A stretch of DNA of 64,000 bases, from the NCBI RefSeq assembly GCF_041381155.1, contig NC_091147.1:31531349-31595348 (forward strand). The letters run 5' to 3'. The DNA is from Argopecten irradians. Its lineage: Eukaryota > Mollusca > Bivalvia > Pectinida > Pectinidae. Each line of letters opens with the position of its first letter. Position 1 is the first letter of the stretch. The translations under genes were made by a program, and so were the position numbers. This document shows positions 33,585 through 45,648 of this stretch, one piece after another. Below the pieces are notes generated by a model that saw nothing but the letters and a program-made list of their open reading frames with translations, ran no database searches and had not been told where the DNA came from.

Positions 33585-35117
33585 TATCTATAAATGTATT
33601 TATAGCTTGTTCTACTGCCATTATATAAAAATGTATTTACAACTTATTATACCGTCTTTATCATTATATCTATAAATGTATTTATAACTTGTTCTACTGC
33701 CATTATATATAAATGTATTTACAACTTATTATACCGTCTTTATCATTATATCTATAAATGTATTTATAGCTTGTTCTACTGCCATTATACATAAATGTAT
33801 CTACAACTTATTATACCGTCTTTATCATTATATCTATAAATGTATTTATAGCTTGTTCTACTGCCATTATACATAAATGTATTTATAGCTTGTTCTACTG
33901 CCATTATACATAAATGTATTTACAACTTATTATACCGTCTTTATCATTATATCTATAAATGTATTTATAACTTGTTCTAATGCCATTATATATAAATGTA
34001 TCTACAACTTATTATACCGTCTTTATCATTATATCTATAAATGTATTTATAACTTGTTCTACTGCCATTATATAAAAATGTATTTACAACTTAGTATACC
34101 GTCTTTATCTTTATATCTATAAATGTATTCACAGCTTGTTCTACAGTCATTGTATCTATAAATGGAATTATAACTTGTTATACTGTCATTGTATCTATAC
34201 ATGTATTTACACCTTGTTCTACTGTCATTATATCTATAAATGTATTCACAGCTTGTTCTACTGTCAATGCATCTATAAATGTATTCACAGCTTGTTCTGC
34301 AGTCAATGTATCTATAACTATATTTATAGATTGTTGTGCTGTCAATGTATCTATAAATGTATTATAACTTGTTCTACTGTCATTATATATATCGATGTAT
34401 TTACAACTTATTATACCGTCTTTATATTTACAAATGTATTTACAACTTGTTATACTGTCATTATTTCAATAAATGTATTTACGGCTTGTTGTCATTGTAT
34501 CTATAAATGTATCTACAGTTTTTCTACTGTCATTGTATCTATAAATATTTTCACTGCTTCTTCTGCTGTCATTATATTCTTTAGATGTGTTAACAGTTTG
34601 TTCTACTGTCACTGTATCTATAAATATAGATACAGCTTGTTGTCATTATATCTATAAATATATTTACAGTTTGATCTTCTGTCATTATATATTTACATGT
34701 ATCCACAGTTTGTTTATTTTCACTGCTTGTTCTGCTCTCATTATATTCTTAAGATGTATTAACAGTTTGTTCTACTGTCATTGTATCTATAAGTATATTT
34801 ACAGCTTGTTCTACTGTCATTATATATTTACAGTTTGTTCTACTGACAGTATATCTATAAATATTTTTACAGCTTGTTCTACTATCATTGTATCTATAAA
34901 TGTACATACAGCTTGTTCTACTATCATTGTATCTATAAATGTACATACAGCCTGTTCCACTTTCATTGTATCTATAAATGTATTCGAAGCTTGTTTTACT
35001 GTCATTATATCTATAAATGTATTCAAAACTTGTATTACTGTCGTTGTATCTATTAATGTATCTACAGTTTGTTCTACTGTCATTGTATCTATAAATGTAT
35101 TTACAGCTTGTTCTACT
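33585..35117. repeat. 39-bp satellite, segment 3
   Basis: About 39 units, more diverged to the right, ending at the LINE-like fragment. The 173- and 280-residue plus frames and the 149-residue minus frame in this stretch translate the repeat; the 280-residue one also runs on into the LINE-like fragment. Confidence 0.93.
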
Positions 35118-36300
35118 GAGAGCCGCCTGAGACATCAAGTTATTGTTGAAACAACGTTCGTAGGACGCCAGGGACTGGGTACAAGTCATGTGCAGCACTG
35201 GGGGACATCAGATAAAGCCGACAAGAGGAAGATGGTACAGGAAAACATCAGGAAAATGGAGGAGGAAATCAGGAAAGCCAAAGTGGTGAAGATGGGAGCC
35301 CAGGGAGCATGGACGAGATGGGGAACTACAGACAGAAGACTGTCTTGGTCGGACATCTGGCGCATGGAACCTTGCCGAATCCAGTTCCTGCTGAGGTCAG
35401 TTTACCTCCTTGCTTTCCTCGCCTACTAACCCCCATATATGAGGCCTGACTGAGACTCCAGACTGCCCATTGTGCAACTGACCAGGAAACCTTGCGCATG
35501 TACTATCAGGATGCAATATCGCTCTTACGCAAGGACGCTACAGATGACGCCATTATAAGGTGCTCCGATTTCTCGAAACAAAAGTGCAGACTTCAGTCAA
35601 AACTGAAGTTTTTCTCCTTATGTAACTTATATGAAAACTTACGACTTAAGTAATTTTTATTTCGAGAAATCGGGGCCAGGCTGACATCCTGGAGAGGGAG
35701 AGGATTAAGAAGCGGAAGCCTGCGACGAATTGTACATTCATCAATTTTGTACGAGTCGAAGATGGAGGACACACTTCTTCAACTGTTCACCAGGGGGAAT
35801 CCTTGACGGCGCACATAACCGGGAGATGTGGGTCGATCTAGACAGGAGACTGGTATTTCCCGACATCATCCAGACCAATCTGCGTCCAGATATCCTCATA
35901 TGGTCAACACAGGGAAAGAAAATGGTCATAGTGGAATTGACATTTCCATGGGAAGAAAGATGTGAGGAGGCATTTGAGCGAAAGAAGGGGAAGTATGAAG
36001 AATTGGCAGGAGACATCAGGGCCCTAGGGTGGAGTGTTTGGGTCTTCCAAATGGAGATCGGATGCAGATGGTTTCCTGCACATTCAACAAGGAGAATGTT
36101 TGCAGCACTCGGTGTGAAGGGCAGAGACAGGAAAGCAGCAGTGGACCGAATGTCAAGAACAGCAGAGAAGTCTTCCAGCTGGCTGTGGTGGAGACGACAA
36201 GACATGGACTGGAAGCTATCCACAGATGACGCTGATGACGTCTGTGGAGCTGTAAACCAGGGATTGTATTTAGGTAATATTACTATACTGGACTGCCAGT
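35118..36300 (+). pseudogene. C-terminal part of a LINE-like RT element protein, broken
   Basis: In order: a region with WTRWGTTDRRLSWSDIW and CRIQFLLRSVY (35,200-35,420), remnants of a GRYRWRH block near 35,532, then an open stretch 35,787-36,220 with GGILDGAHNREMWVDLDRRL, LRPDILIWS, VIVELTFPWEERCEEAF and WLWWRRQDMDW. These blocks occur together at the C terminus of RT-bearing element proteins in many animals (recognised from memory). 'RPDI...VELT' resembles the PD...E core of restriction-like endonucleases, which would fit a LINE of the R2-like grade, but the exact family is unsettled. Reading needs at least two frame changes between 35,430 and 35,790, and an insertion lies at 35,565. The left edge runs directly into the satellite, so the N-terminal part is missing. 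Confidence 0.6.
35565..35673. mobile_element. 109-bp mini-element with 14-bp terminal inverted repeats
   Basis: ccgatttctcgaaa (35,565-35,578) is the exact reverse complement of tttcgagaaatcgg (35,660-35,673). It interrupts the LINE-like fragment and has no coding capacity. An internal inverted pair (acttcagt/actgaagt) is also present. Confidence 0.6.
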
Positions 36301-36539
36301 GACTTCCAGGAGAGACTGGATGGCAACCAAGGACATATTGGAGACGCTGGAAAGACAGATGGCATCTAGGAACAGACTAGTACCAGGATGAAGTGGGGCA
36401 GCTTCGCACTTCACAGTACCCGCGAGGATACAACCTACAACCAGCTACGAATTGACATACAGAGCAACACACCCAGAGTCTTCCGAGAGAGGGGGAGGAT
36501 GAAAGATAGAGAGGACAGACAACACGGCAAAGGCTAGGC

Positions 36540-37169
36540 TCGTCCAACGGACTTTGACTGGAAAGGAAGTAGAGTTCAAGTGCCACTGTGGGAAAGTCTG
36601 CAAAAAACTTCGAGGCTTACGGATCCATCAGGCGAAAGCGAAGTGCCAAACTGAGGAGAAACGGCAGCAGCGCACAGATACATGTATACCATCAGGTGAG
36701 ACGCAGGAGGTTCCCAGCCAGGATTTACAACAAAGTGCTGAAGACCTCTCCGCTGGTGTGTCGTCACAGCGAGACACCGCGAGTTCACTTGAGGGAGAAT
36801 AGGGTCGAGGAACTATAGCAGATGAACCTACAGTCGAAAGGAGGAGAAAAGTGGCCTCGCATAAACGACAAGGACACATGGAAACAACTAGATGAGGATT
36901 TGGATACGATGCTGGAGACAACACTGCAAGGTGGAGTGGAGAGAACGATTAAGTCCTTGACAACAATTATGTACACATTGGGATGTGAAAGATATGGCAC
37001 AGACGAACAGAAAAAGCAAGCTAATTCCCACCAACCGAACAGAAGGTAACACCAGATTAAGGAATCGGTTCAGAAGGTCGAACATCACGGAGAGGATCGG
37101 TTTGCAACAGCTGCGAGACGACCTCAGGAAACAACTGAGATCACTTCAGAACGCTGAGAACACCAGAAA
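36540..37169 (+). pseudogene. N-terminal part of a LINE-like RT element protein, broken
   Basis: A zinc-finger-like block (FKCHCGKVCKKLRGLRIHQ, with Cys, Cys, His and a final Cys; 36,578-36,650) is followed, in a shifted frame, by KWPRINDKDTWKQLDEDLD and ERTIKSLTTIMYTLGCERYG (36,849-37,000), then a basic helical stretch (ERIGLQQLRDDLRKQLRSL). This is the order expected upstream of the RT domain in the same kind of protein as the C-terminal fragment at 35,118. It therefore starts a second, head-to-tail copy. It is cut at 37,169 by the Helitron-like element. Frame changes between blocks mark it as dead. Confidence 0.55.
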
Positions 37170-39258
37170 ACAAGAGGCCCAGAGGGCCTGTATCGCTCAC
37201 CTGGTTTGTAATGCCAAATAATTTTCTGAATACAGGTTCATTGTTTCTTTTCTGAAGGAATTTTAATATTAACCTCTAAATCCCCTATTGGGCCCCACCC
37301 CTCCTGCCCCCTGGGGGTCAGAGCCAAAATTTATACAAGTTCTGTTCCCCTTCCACAAAGGATGTTTCTGCATGGCCAAATTTGGTTACATTCCATGCAG
37401 AACTCTATGACTAGTAGCGATTTAAAGAATTTACCTCTATTTCCCCTATTGGGCCCCACCTCTCCTACCCCCGGGGGATCAGAGCCAAAATTTCTACAAG
37501 TTCTGTTCCCCTTCCCCCAAGGATGTTTGTGGCCAAATTTGGTTACAATCCATGCAGAACTCTATGAGAAGTAGCGATTTAAAGGATTTACCTCTATTTC
37601 CCCTATTGGGCCCCGCCCCTCCTACCCCCAGGGGATCAGAGCCAAAATTTATACAAGTTCTGTTCCTCTTCCCCCAAGGATGTTTGTGGCCAAATTTGAT
37701 TACAATCCATGCAGAACTCTAGGACAAGTAGCGATTGATAGAATTTACCTCTATTTCCCCTATTGGGCCCCGCCCCTCCTGCCCACAGGGGGTCAGAGCC
37801 AAAATTTATACAAGTTCTGTTCTCCTACCCCCAAGGATGTTTGTGGCCAAATTTAGTTACAATCCATACAAAACTCTAGGACAATTAAGTAGCAATTTAT
37901 AGAATTTACCTATAATTCCCCTATTGGGCCCCGCCCCTCCTGCCCCGGGGACCAGAGCCAAAATTTATACAAACTCAGTTCTTATTCTCCCAAGGATATT
38001 TCTGGCCAAATTTGGTTACATTCCATGCAGAACTCTATGACTAGTAGCGATTTAAAGGATTTACCTCTATTTCCCCTATTGGGCCCCACCCCTCCAGCCC
38101 CCGGAGGGCCAGAGCCAAAATTTATACAAGTTCTGTTCCCCTTCCCCCAAGGATGTTTCTGGCCAAATTTGGTTACAATCCATGCAAAACTCTACGACTA
38201 GTAGCAATTTATAGGATTTACCTCTATTTCCCCTATTGGGCCCCGCCCCTCCTGCCCCCGGGGGGTCAGAGCCAAAATTTATACAAGTTCTGTTCCCCTT
38301 CCCCCAAGGATGTTTGTGGCCAAATTTGGTTACAATCCATGTAGAACTCTATGACAAGTAGCGATTTAAAGGATTTACTTCTATTTCCCCTATTGGGCCC
38401 CGCCCCTCCTGCCCCGGGGGGGGGGGGGGGGTCAGAGCCAAAATTTATACAAGTTCTGTTCCCCTTCCCCCAAGGATGTTTCTGGCCAAATTTGGTTACA
38501 ATCCATGCAGAACTCTACGACTAGTAGCAATTTATAGGATTTACCTCTATTTCCCCTATTGGGCCCCGCCCCTCCTGCCCCCGGGGGGTCAGAGCCAAAA
38601 TTTATACAAGTTCTGTTCCCCTTCCCCCAAGGATGTTTGTGGCCAAATTTGGTTACAATCCATGTAGAACTCTATGACAAGTAGCGATTTAAAGGATTTA
38701 CTTCTATTTCCCCTATTGGGCCCCGCCCCTCCTGCCCCCGGGGGGTCAGAGCCAAAATTTATACAAGTTCTGTTCCCCTTCCCCCAAGGATGTTTCTGGC
38801 CAAATTTGGTTACAATCCATGCAGAACTCTACGACTAGTAGCAATTTATAGGATTTACCTCTATTTCCCCTATTGGGCCCCGCCCCTCCTGCCCCCGGGG
38901 GGTCAGAGCCAAAATTTATACAAGTTCTGTTCCCCTTCCCCCAAGGATGTTTGTGGCCAAATTTGGTTACAATCCATGTAGAACTCTATGACAAGTAGCG
39001 ATTTAAAGGATTTACCTCTATTTCCCCTATTGGGCCCCGCCCCTCCTGCCCCCGGGGTGTCAGAGCCAAAATTTATACAAGTTCTGTTCCCCTTCCCCCA
39101 AGGATGTTTGTGGCCAAATTTGGTTACAATCCATGCAGAACTCTATGACTAGTAGCGATTTAAAGGAAATGTTGACGGACAGACGGACGGACGGACGACG
39201 GACGACGGACGCCGCGCCATGACATAAGCTCACCGGCCCTTCGGGCCAGGTGAGCTAA
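37170..39258 (+). mobile_element. Helitron-like non-autonomous element (pearl/HINE type) with ~155-bp tandem core
   Basis: The 5' end (acaagaggcccagagggcc, then gctcacctgg) matches the element at 3,585. The core (about 37,260-39,165) is ~12 copies of a ~155-bp unit with 'cccctattgggccccgcc' and 'ggccaaatttggttaca'. From 38,153 on it repeats as near-identical two-unit blocks of ~314 bp. An ACGG microsatellite (39,176-39,210) leads to a strong 3' hairpin: agctcacc (39,227-39,234) with ggtgagct (39,249-39,256) outside ggccc/gggcc. The end is CTAA at 39,255-39,258. The core differs from that of the 3.6-kb element while the ends agree, so this is another subfamily. It is inserted in the LINE-like remnant. 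Confidence 0.75.
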
Positions 39259-39352
39259 AAAGGACGTTCCAGGTTAGGAGTCGAAACGTTCAGGGAGAAG
39301 AGGACCTGGCTGATGACGTCTGTGGAGCTGCAATTCAGGGATTGCTTTTAGG
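39259..39352 (+). pseudogene. Tail fragment of the LINE-like element protein
   Basis: Directly after the Helitron-like element the sequence can be read as LADDVCGAAIQGLLLG, closely matching DADDVCGAVNQGLYLG at 36,228-36,275. It is the last piece of the interrupted copy, joined after loss of its middle. Confidence 0.5.
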
Positions 39353-40698
39353 TAAAAGTATTTAAAATACAATGACTAAAACTCCATTACAACAATCTAC
39401 GGAAATGGTTTATTATTACATTATTTGTATTACTGAAAGTCAACATTTCAAATAATACATTTAACTAACAGAAAATGTTCAAATACACAGTTATTCATAT
39501 GTTAATATGTTTATAGGTACATATATTAATCTGTATAAAGGTACATATGTTAACCTTTATACAGGTACATATGTAAATATATAAGTACATATATATAGTA
39601 CATATATTTGAGCAATAAAGAATTGTTTTCTGTTATACCAACTGGTCACTCCCATAAATGAGTAAACTATGGATGAATTAGGATTAGGTGATATACGCTC
39701 CAAATGTAGACAATGTTCTGTAAATTACCTTGTACAAGATGAAGGGATGACGAGAAACAATAAAGAATAAAATGTGTAAGATATTTGGAATTCAATAACA
39801 CAGAAGTAGATGATGTGTCAACACCACAACACTTAGCAATCTGATTAAAATACACATCATCAGATACACTATGTTATATCTATTCAGACAGGACAACAAT
39901 CATTTTGGGATTTTTTCGTCCATCCATTCTGATCTATCAGAGTTACTCCCCTTCGTTTCACTTCGTCAGTCCTCTTCATTTTCTCCGGAACTCACAGAAG
40001 TAAGCGAGATGTTCCGATTGCCTGTCAGAAAACTGTTTCAAAATAAAGTCTTTTTTTATTGCTAGTAATCTACCGGGACTCTCTGCCTATTAGAGCTTCC
40101 ATGGTTTACCATTCGTAATAACAAATATATCGTTAACATAAGCACATTTTTTTCTGATGAATTCTTTGAATGCTGTTACACACAGTAAAAAAATCAAGAA
40201 ACCTATATCATCACATAAAAAACAAAGTATTGATATTGCTTGTCAAATAACTATTATATAATACATATATTGTTAGAAAAACATGGTGGTGAATCGAACT
40301 CGGATCCTTCCGATACTGTGTGGCGATTCAATAACGTGAGCTAAGCAGAATTAAGCCAAACAGTGTTCAGCTTTTGATTCATTTATCCACTACGTTTTTC
40401 TCGTTTGTCGGTACCAGGGCATCCGAGGACCACTTTATAGGGATAATATAAGGATTTAAAAAACATTACAGGTATTAGGTTTACGGCTTGATATGTTTGT
40501 CGTACAGTATGTAGAATGTTTCTTATGCTTTCTTCACGATTCAATACTTCCTACTGGATAACGATCTTCCAAACATCAGTACTGTGACATAAAGTACTCG
40601 CTACATTTATAGTTCAAGTAAGTTAACTTAAATAACGCAACTGTTCATTTGTCCGGGCTCTGCCGGAGTATCAAAATTTCTCTCTCGCCGCTAGGATT

Positions 40699-40774
<76 letters not shown>

Positions 40775-41005
40775 CTTTTCCTCTCTTCCTATGTATCTTT
40801 TGTTACGGGAACAAATAGAAATCTGCATTATATAATTTTGTTGTGCTAGATTTTCTTAACATGAGATGGGCATAGTAAATTTTTTTTCAACTGAATTGCT
40901 CTAATCAATCTAGTATCGATTCAGAAAAATCAATTGTATACCGTTATTTTTTATGTTCCTCTAAAAGTGTTCATATTCGGAGAAACGTATATCGGTAATC
41001 TCCCT
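39353..41005. other. Gene-free stretch 3' of the DUF1647-family gene
   Basis: No coding region was recognised. It contains a patch of repeated 'aggtacatat' (39,515-39,605) and a CT/CG microsatellite. The bases just left of 41,006 are the 3' flank of the minus-strand gene. Confidence 0.5.
40705..40775. repeat. Compound (CT)n(CG)n microsatellite
   Basis: About 27 CT units followed directly by about eight CG units. The alternating CG part could adopt Z-DNA. Confidence 0.95.
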
Positions 41006-43598
41006 TTAGTTCTTACTAGGCCACGAAGAGTCTGGCATGTACAATTGTATTATGTTATTGTTTATGATAAAGAATCTGTTTACAAATCTTTCTATCTTTT
41101 CGTCGATTCGTCTATGACATATCTGGGGCCGTATTCGTTCATTAGGGTCGTAATCGCTAAAACAGCAGTTTCCAGCGGAAAACTTTGCTTTATCAAACTG
41201 AAACCAGTTTTTCAACAAAATGTTGATAGCAGATTCGTCATATTGGTGACATTTGGCATAAAGTCTTCCTGAAAAATCGAAATCACAGTTAGTTCGAGAT
41301 CCGGGGGGCGCAAGACACGCAGGATCCATAGTGCAGGAGAGAAGGTGCTTCATAAAATGTTCTCTGAGCTCGGCCGTATTGTGCATGATTAAAGCGAATA
41401 TTTCAATATGTGGATGTTTGGATAACTCTTTTCTGTCAGTCTTGATGAACTTGTACATGTCGGGGTGTGTAACAGCGAAGGTCGTGTAACTGGCCGCATG
41501 TCCTAAAACCAGAACACTGGTGTCGTGAGCTTTTGGGTATTGCGACAGTAGTTTCTTGGAATTCTTCAAACGCATTTTGTGGTTCAACCAGGTGATGTGT
41601 TCAAACTCGGTTACAGCAAGCTATAAAAAAAAGTTATGTAATAAATACTTTTAAAATGAAGGAAACAACTAAATAGACGTTTCCACATTAATATAAAGGG
41701 CCGATAGTGTTTGGACACATTTGCAAATCTGTGTAGTATCGTGGAACCAAGTGGATGCCGACATCCAAACACTTACACATTATAGATAAAAATCGATTGA
41801 CATTTCTAACACTTATAATCTACAGATCATACATTGATCTTTTATAAGAACTTATTTGTCAAAAACTCTTAAATAGCCAGTTGCTATCAGGAAGTTAAAA
41901 GCATTGCATCTCGGGTTAATAAGTACTTCTATTTTCAATATTTTCAATATTGTTATAATATTTTTTCATTTTATTCTCTTTTTTCAAACGAACGTAAACA
42001 AAGCACTTAACTCCCTACGGGCCAATCTTTAATATATTCTTTCGAGAAGACTTATATCAACTGTTGTAATTAGTGTAGAATACGTACGTGCATAACAAGA
42101 GGCCGCCAATGGAAGTTGGTGACGTTCTGCACAAACTTAGGAAATACGTCCAACAAAAGGTGACGCATGCGTACATTGCACATAGCTGACAACTGAAAGT
42201 TGAAACAAAATTTAAACACACGGAAGGAAGGAAGAAAGGAAGGATGAGAGATATGTACTTAACATCCTTATCAATTGACTGCAAAAACGAATATGAAAGT
42301 GTGTGTTTAGCGCTACAGTGGAGCTAGCTCATGTTTACAATTTCAGATACATTAAGGTCAATCTAAACACATACCAATTTGTGTTGTCGTGGCTCAAGGT
42401 CGATGTCATAGACATAAATCTTCTCGTCTGGGAAGAAGCGTTGTACCGAAAGGATCAGCTGCTCCACTTTCAGGATGTCTTTTTTAAGAGCAGCGGTGAC
42501 GAGGTTTGGCAGACCATGATCGTGAGGACGCACGACTTCTCGATAACTCTTGGGAATCTCCTCAACTTTCTTTACCGCCTCCTGGATTTTCTGCACTTCC
42601 TTGGCGGGTTCCACTTCCGGATTGTTGGGTGGCGGCTCCTCCTGGACTCCAGCAGGATTCTTGATTTCATCGTAAGTATCCTCCATTATATTTCCTATCT
42701 CCTTTTGAATTTCCTGTTCCGCTCGATTAATGTTCTCGTTTTCCAAAACATCCTCTTTCAAATCTACAATTTGTTCAAATGGAGCTTGGTCAACTGGAGC
42801 CGGGATCTCATCAGCCTCTATAATTCTGGCACTTTCTTCAGCCCGATGCTCTGCCACATTCTCCTCGTTTGCTTCTTTGAAAACTTGATTTTGATCTAAG
42901 GGCTTACCAAAAGTTTCTTGGTTTTGGGCCATATTGTGCTCATTTTCTCTGAATATCCTTTCGGCCATATCTTCAGCTTTTCTATCAACACTTTCATGAT
43001 GGTTACCGTTTACATCATCCAGTATCCGACCGCCAGGTGGCTCTTGGTTAACCGGAACTTCCACTGGCGCCGCGTCGTGGAGTGGCTCGTTTTTACTTTG
43101 AAGGTTGATGCTATCTTCGATTGGTTCTTTGTTTTGTTGCAGTTCCTCGACATGATGAGCCTACGATAAAGAGAGTTATCGTTTGAAAAGCGATTGAATT
43201 ATAAACAAACTGTATAATTGTTACAAAGTAAATTCAGACTATGCTCACAAATTATACAATAATGGTGGAAATACTTCCTTAACATCATGGAGTAAATTCT
43301 TGTTACATATTTATATAAATGTATCTTTTTTAAAATCTCCTAGATCCGCCATGGACATGTTCATGAAGGGTGCACGGTTTCAACAACTCGAATTTTCCCC
43401 TTTGTCACCAATAATATATTTACCTGAAATATCTCCCGGTATATGGAGTGGATTGCTATTCCAAGAATAATCAAGATGACGTATTTCAGAATTTTCTTGT
43501 AACTGATTCTCTTGACCCGGAAGGACTTGGTCATTTGCACTGCGCCACCGAGTTCTAGGCTACCGATCGGGTCACGCTGGTTTTTTCTTCCTCAACAT
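41006..43598 (-). CDS. Type II membrane protein of the DUF1647 (glycosyltransferase-like) family, four exons
   Basis: Exons (minus strand): 43,598-43,424; 43,160-42,375; 42,192-42,088; 41,620-41,006 with stop. All introns are GT-AG (gtaaat...cgtag, gtatgt...tttcag, gtacgt...tatag) and phase 0; the product is ~559 residues. Residues ~36-54 (KILKYVILIILGIAIH) form one membrane anchor after a basic tail, so the body should face the Golgi/ER lumen. Residues ~59-275 are an acidic, low-complexity stem. The DUF1647 region follows (~277-540): NLVTAALKKD, FFPDEKIYVYDIDLEP, LSAMCNVRMRHLLLDVFP, WRPLVMH, ITWLNHKMRL, CLAPPGSRTNCDF and YAKCHQYDESAINILL. The family resembles glycosyltransferases but its reaction is unknown. 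WLNHK lacks the Asp often found there. Relative to the copy at 63,628, exon 1 here has one extra A (six, not five, after gaag), which stops the frame after eight residues. Starting at the in-frame ATG at 43,534 would still give a ~538-residue anchored protein. A sequencing error is equally possible. Confidence 0.8.
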
Positions 43599-45648
43599 GG
43601 TACTACCAGTCTTATGGACAGATGGCGATGTATTCCCCCTCACAGCCTGTATACGGTCCGTGGTCGTGAGTTAACACTTCTCTAATTACTGACGTTGTTT
43701 TCTAAGAACACAAACCTTTCCACGAATAATCTCGTTTACTTTTAGACGTGGATGTTACAGTTCCCGTGAATTGGCCTACAAACACAAACGGCTCAGCTAA
43801 ACCTTGGTCCTTCTCGGATAGTTTCTTTTCAAGTTCCTTTTTCCAAACGTATTTGAAAATCACGGTTCCAACGTAAACTCAAAGTCCACAAATGGTATAT
43901 ATCCACTCTGAAATTATAATGTCCATGAGTATTTGAAATTTCAAACTTCTTTAGAGTTCACTTTAGTAGTTCTTTTGATAGAGTTCTACGTTGATGTTTC
44001 TGTAAGCGTAAGTAGTTCACGCGTTTGGTACAACTAAAGGCTTCGGAGGCTGTTCGATAGATAACGACTGGGTGTATCGGGAAGTAGATGTGGCAATCAA
44101 TTTAACGTGTCTCCGCATTAACAGATGTCGCCGAACAGAAATCTTAAATCGATCCGATTTGTAAAACGTTGTCGATAAAGATGGGATTCATTGAGACTGA
44201 GTTAAACTTGTTTCTGATGTAGTGTCATTGCGAACGAACATATCTATATGTCGCGGTGTTTAAATTCACCATATATATAATATGTATTATATATGGTGTT
44301 TTAACTACATGCGCTGTGTATTGTCTTAATTTACATGTCCCTGTGTCTGTCTGAATTTACATGTCCCTGTGTCATGTAATGTCCTGTACATGTAAATCTG
44401 TGTGTGTAAGTTGTTATGATGACGTATGAGAGGCGAGAGAATGGATTGGTTGAATGTGTCACATTGACCCTGCATGACCCTGTCCTTGGTCGGTGAGGTT
44501 AGGGTAATGCATAGAGTCATGTGACAGTAAATTAAATGTTATTTGTAAATATATGTAACTCGGAAATTAAAATACATTTTACTATTATAATATAATAAAT
44601 AGATACCTGTTTATATTTTATACCTTACAGTATAAATATAGAAGATATAGTAGTCGGTTCATTTATGTGTCCCTATATATTGTCAGGTATTGTTCTTTTT
44701 ATTTCAGGGTTATCTGTCTCCGTTTGTGTGTAATAAATATTGTCAACTGTTAATAGCTGTTGGATTCTATTTGTGTACTCGTGAACCAATACCCATATTA
44801 TAATCACTCTCGTGACATATATGATAAAACAGAAACCTAATTTGGTGGACGGCAGATAGAGGGGACCCCTAGCTATAGGTGCCAACATAGAACGGGTTTT
44901 ACAACAGCGACGAGTAATAGCACAATTTGAAAGAGAAAAACGTGCTTCCTGTTTCAAATTAATGATTTTAAAAACAGGTAAAATTAATTATCTTCATTGT
45001 CATTGTGGCACACAACATTTTAACAAGAAAAGATGGTAAAATCAGGCTGCAATATAATAATCCTTAGTAATATTTAATAAAGCAAATATGGTTGTAAATT
45101 AATACTGATATACTAGGAAAGTAGTGAGACAAGAATTCTACTCCCTTTACACAGACTTTTGATATATTGCAGCTGCAGCAGGGGATTCAGAGAGATTGTT
45201 TGTTTGTTTGATTTTTTGTTGGGTGGGTGTATTCTTTAGGAAACCCATCATCCAGACAGAATGTTTATTGTCCTTGATTATTGCTATTATATATAATTAG
45301 TTGGTCAGAATATGGAGTTTTCCCCTGAAATAAATACGTAGTTGCTGTTACTGGATGGTTTAAGCTTGACGATTTATATACGTGTGTTTCTTGTGAACAG
45401 TTATTACAGAAGTGCAATATATCATTTCAGTCATCCTCGATACTCCAGGGGTTACTATTACTGACGTTATATCCACCCCAGGACTATCTCATCTGAACCA
45501 ATCACAAGCCTGCATTTGACCACTATATACAGAGCGACGCCAAACTTCAAAGCCACGGTGTAGTTATACGGCTATTTTGATGTACATCAAAAGGCTTATT
45601 TACCTGTTTAGTTCTGTTGCACTCAGTTTAAAGGGACAATTCAGGCTA
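43226..45648. repeat. Left arm of the 2.4-kb inverted repeat flanking the 27-bp satellite
   Basis: Sequence from intron 1 of the DUF1647-family gene through exon 1 and ~2 kb of upstream DNA; it recurs inverted at 61,576-64,000 with roughly 99% identity by eye. It contains an A+T palindrome (caccatatata ... tatatggtg, near 44,268), a copy of the 11,804-type dispersed repeat (45,433-45,600) and a 94-residue minus frame (44,673-44,957) with no known domain. The arms continue past the window on the right. Confidence 0.9.

Noticed and set aside
30234-35198. Cys/Tyr-rich frames in the 39-bp satellite
   Set aside because: The 39-base period keeps frames open; the products are pure repeat translation.
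34587-35429. 280-residue frame joining satellite to a LINE-like region
   Set aside because: Accidental in-frame fusion of repeat and element remnant, not a chimeric gene.
40270-40350. tRNA-like stretch on the minus strand (tagctcacg ... gagttcgattc)
   Set aside because: Box-like words are present, but acceptor and T stems do not pair; at most a tRNA-derived fragment.
44673-44957. 94-residue frame seen identically at 62,269-62,553
   Set aside because: Its conservation only reflects the inverted duplication; no domain or splice evidence.
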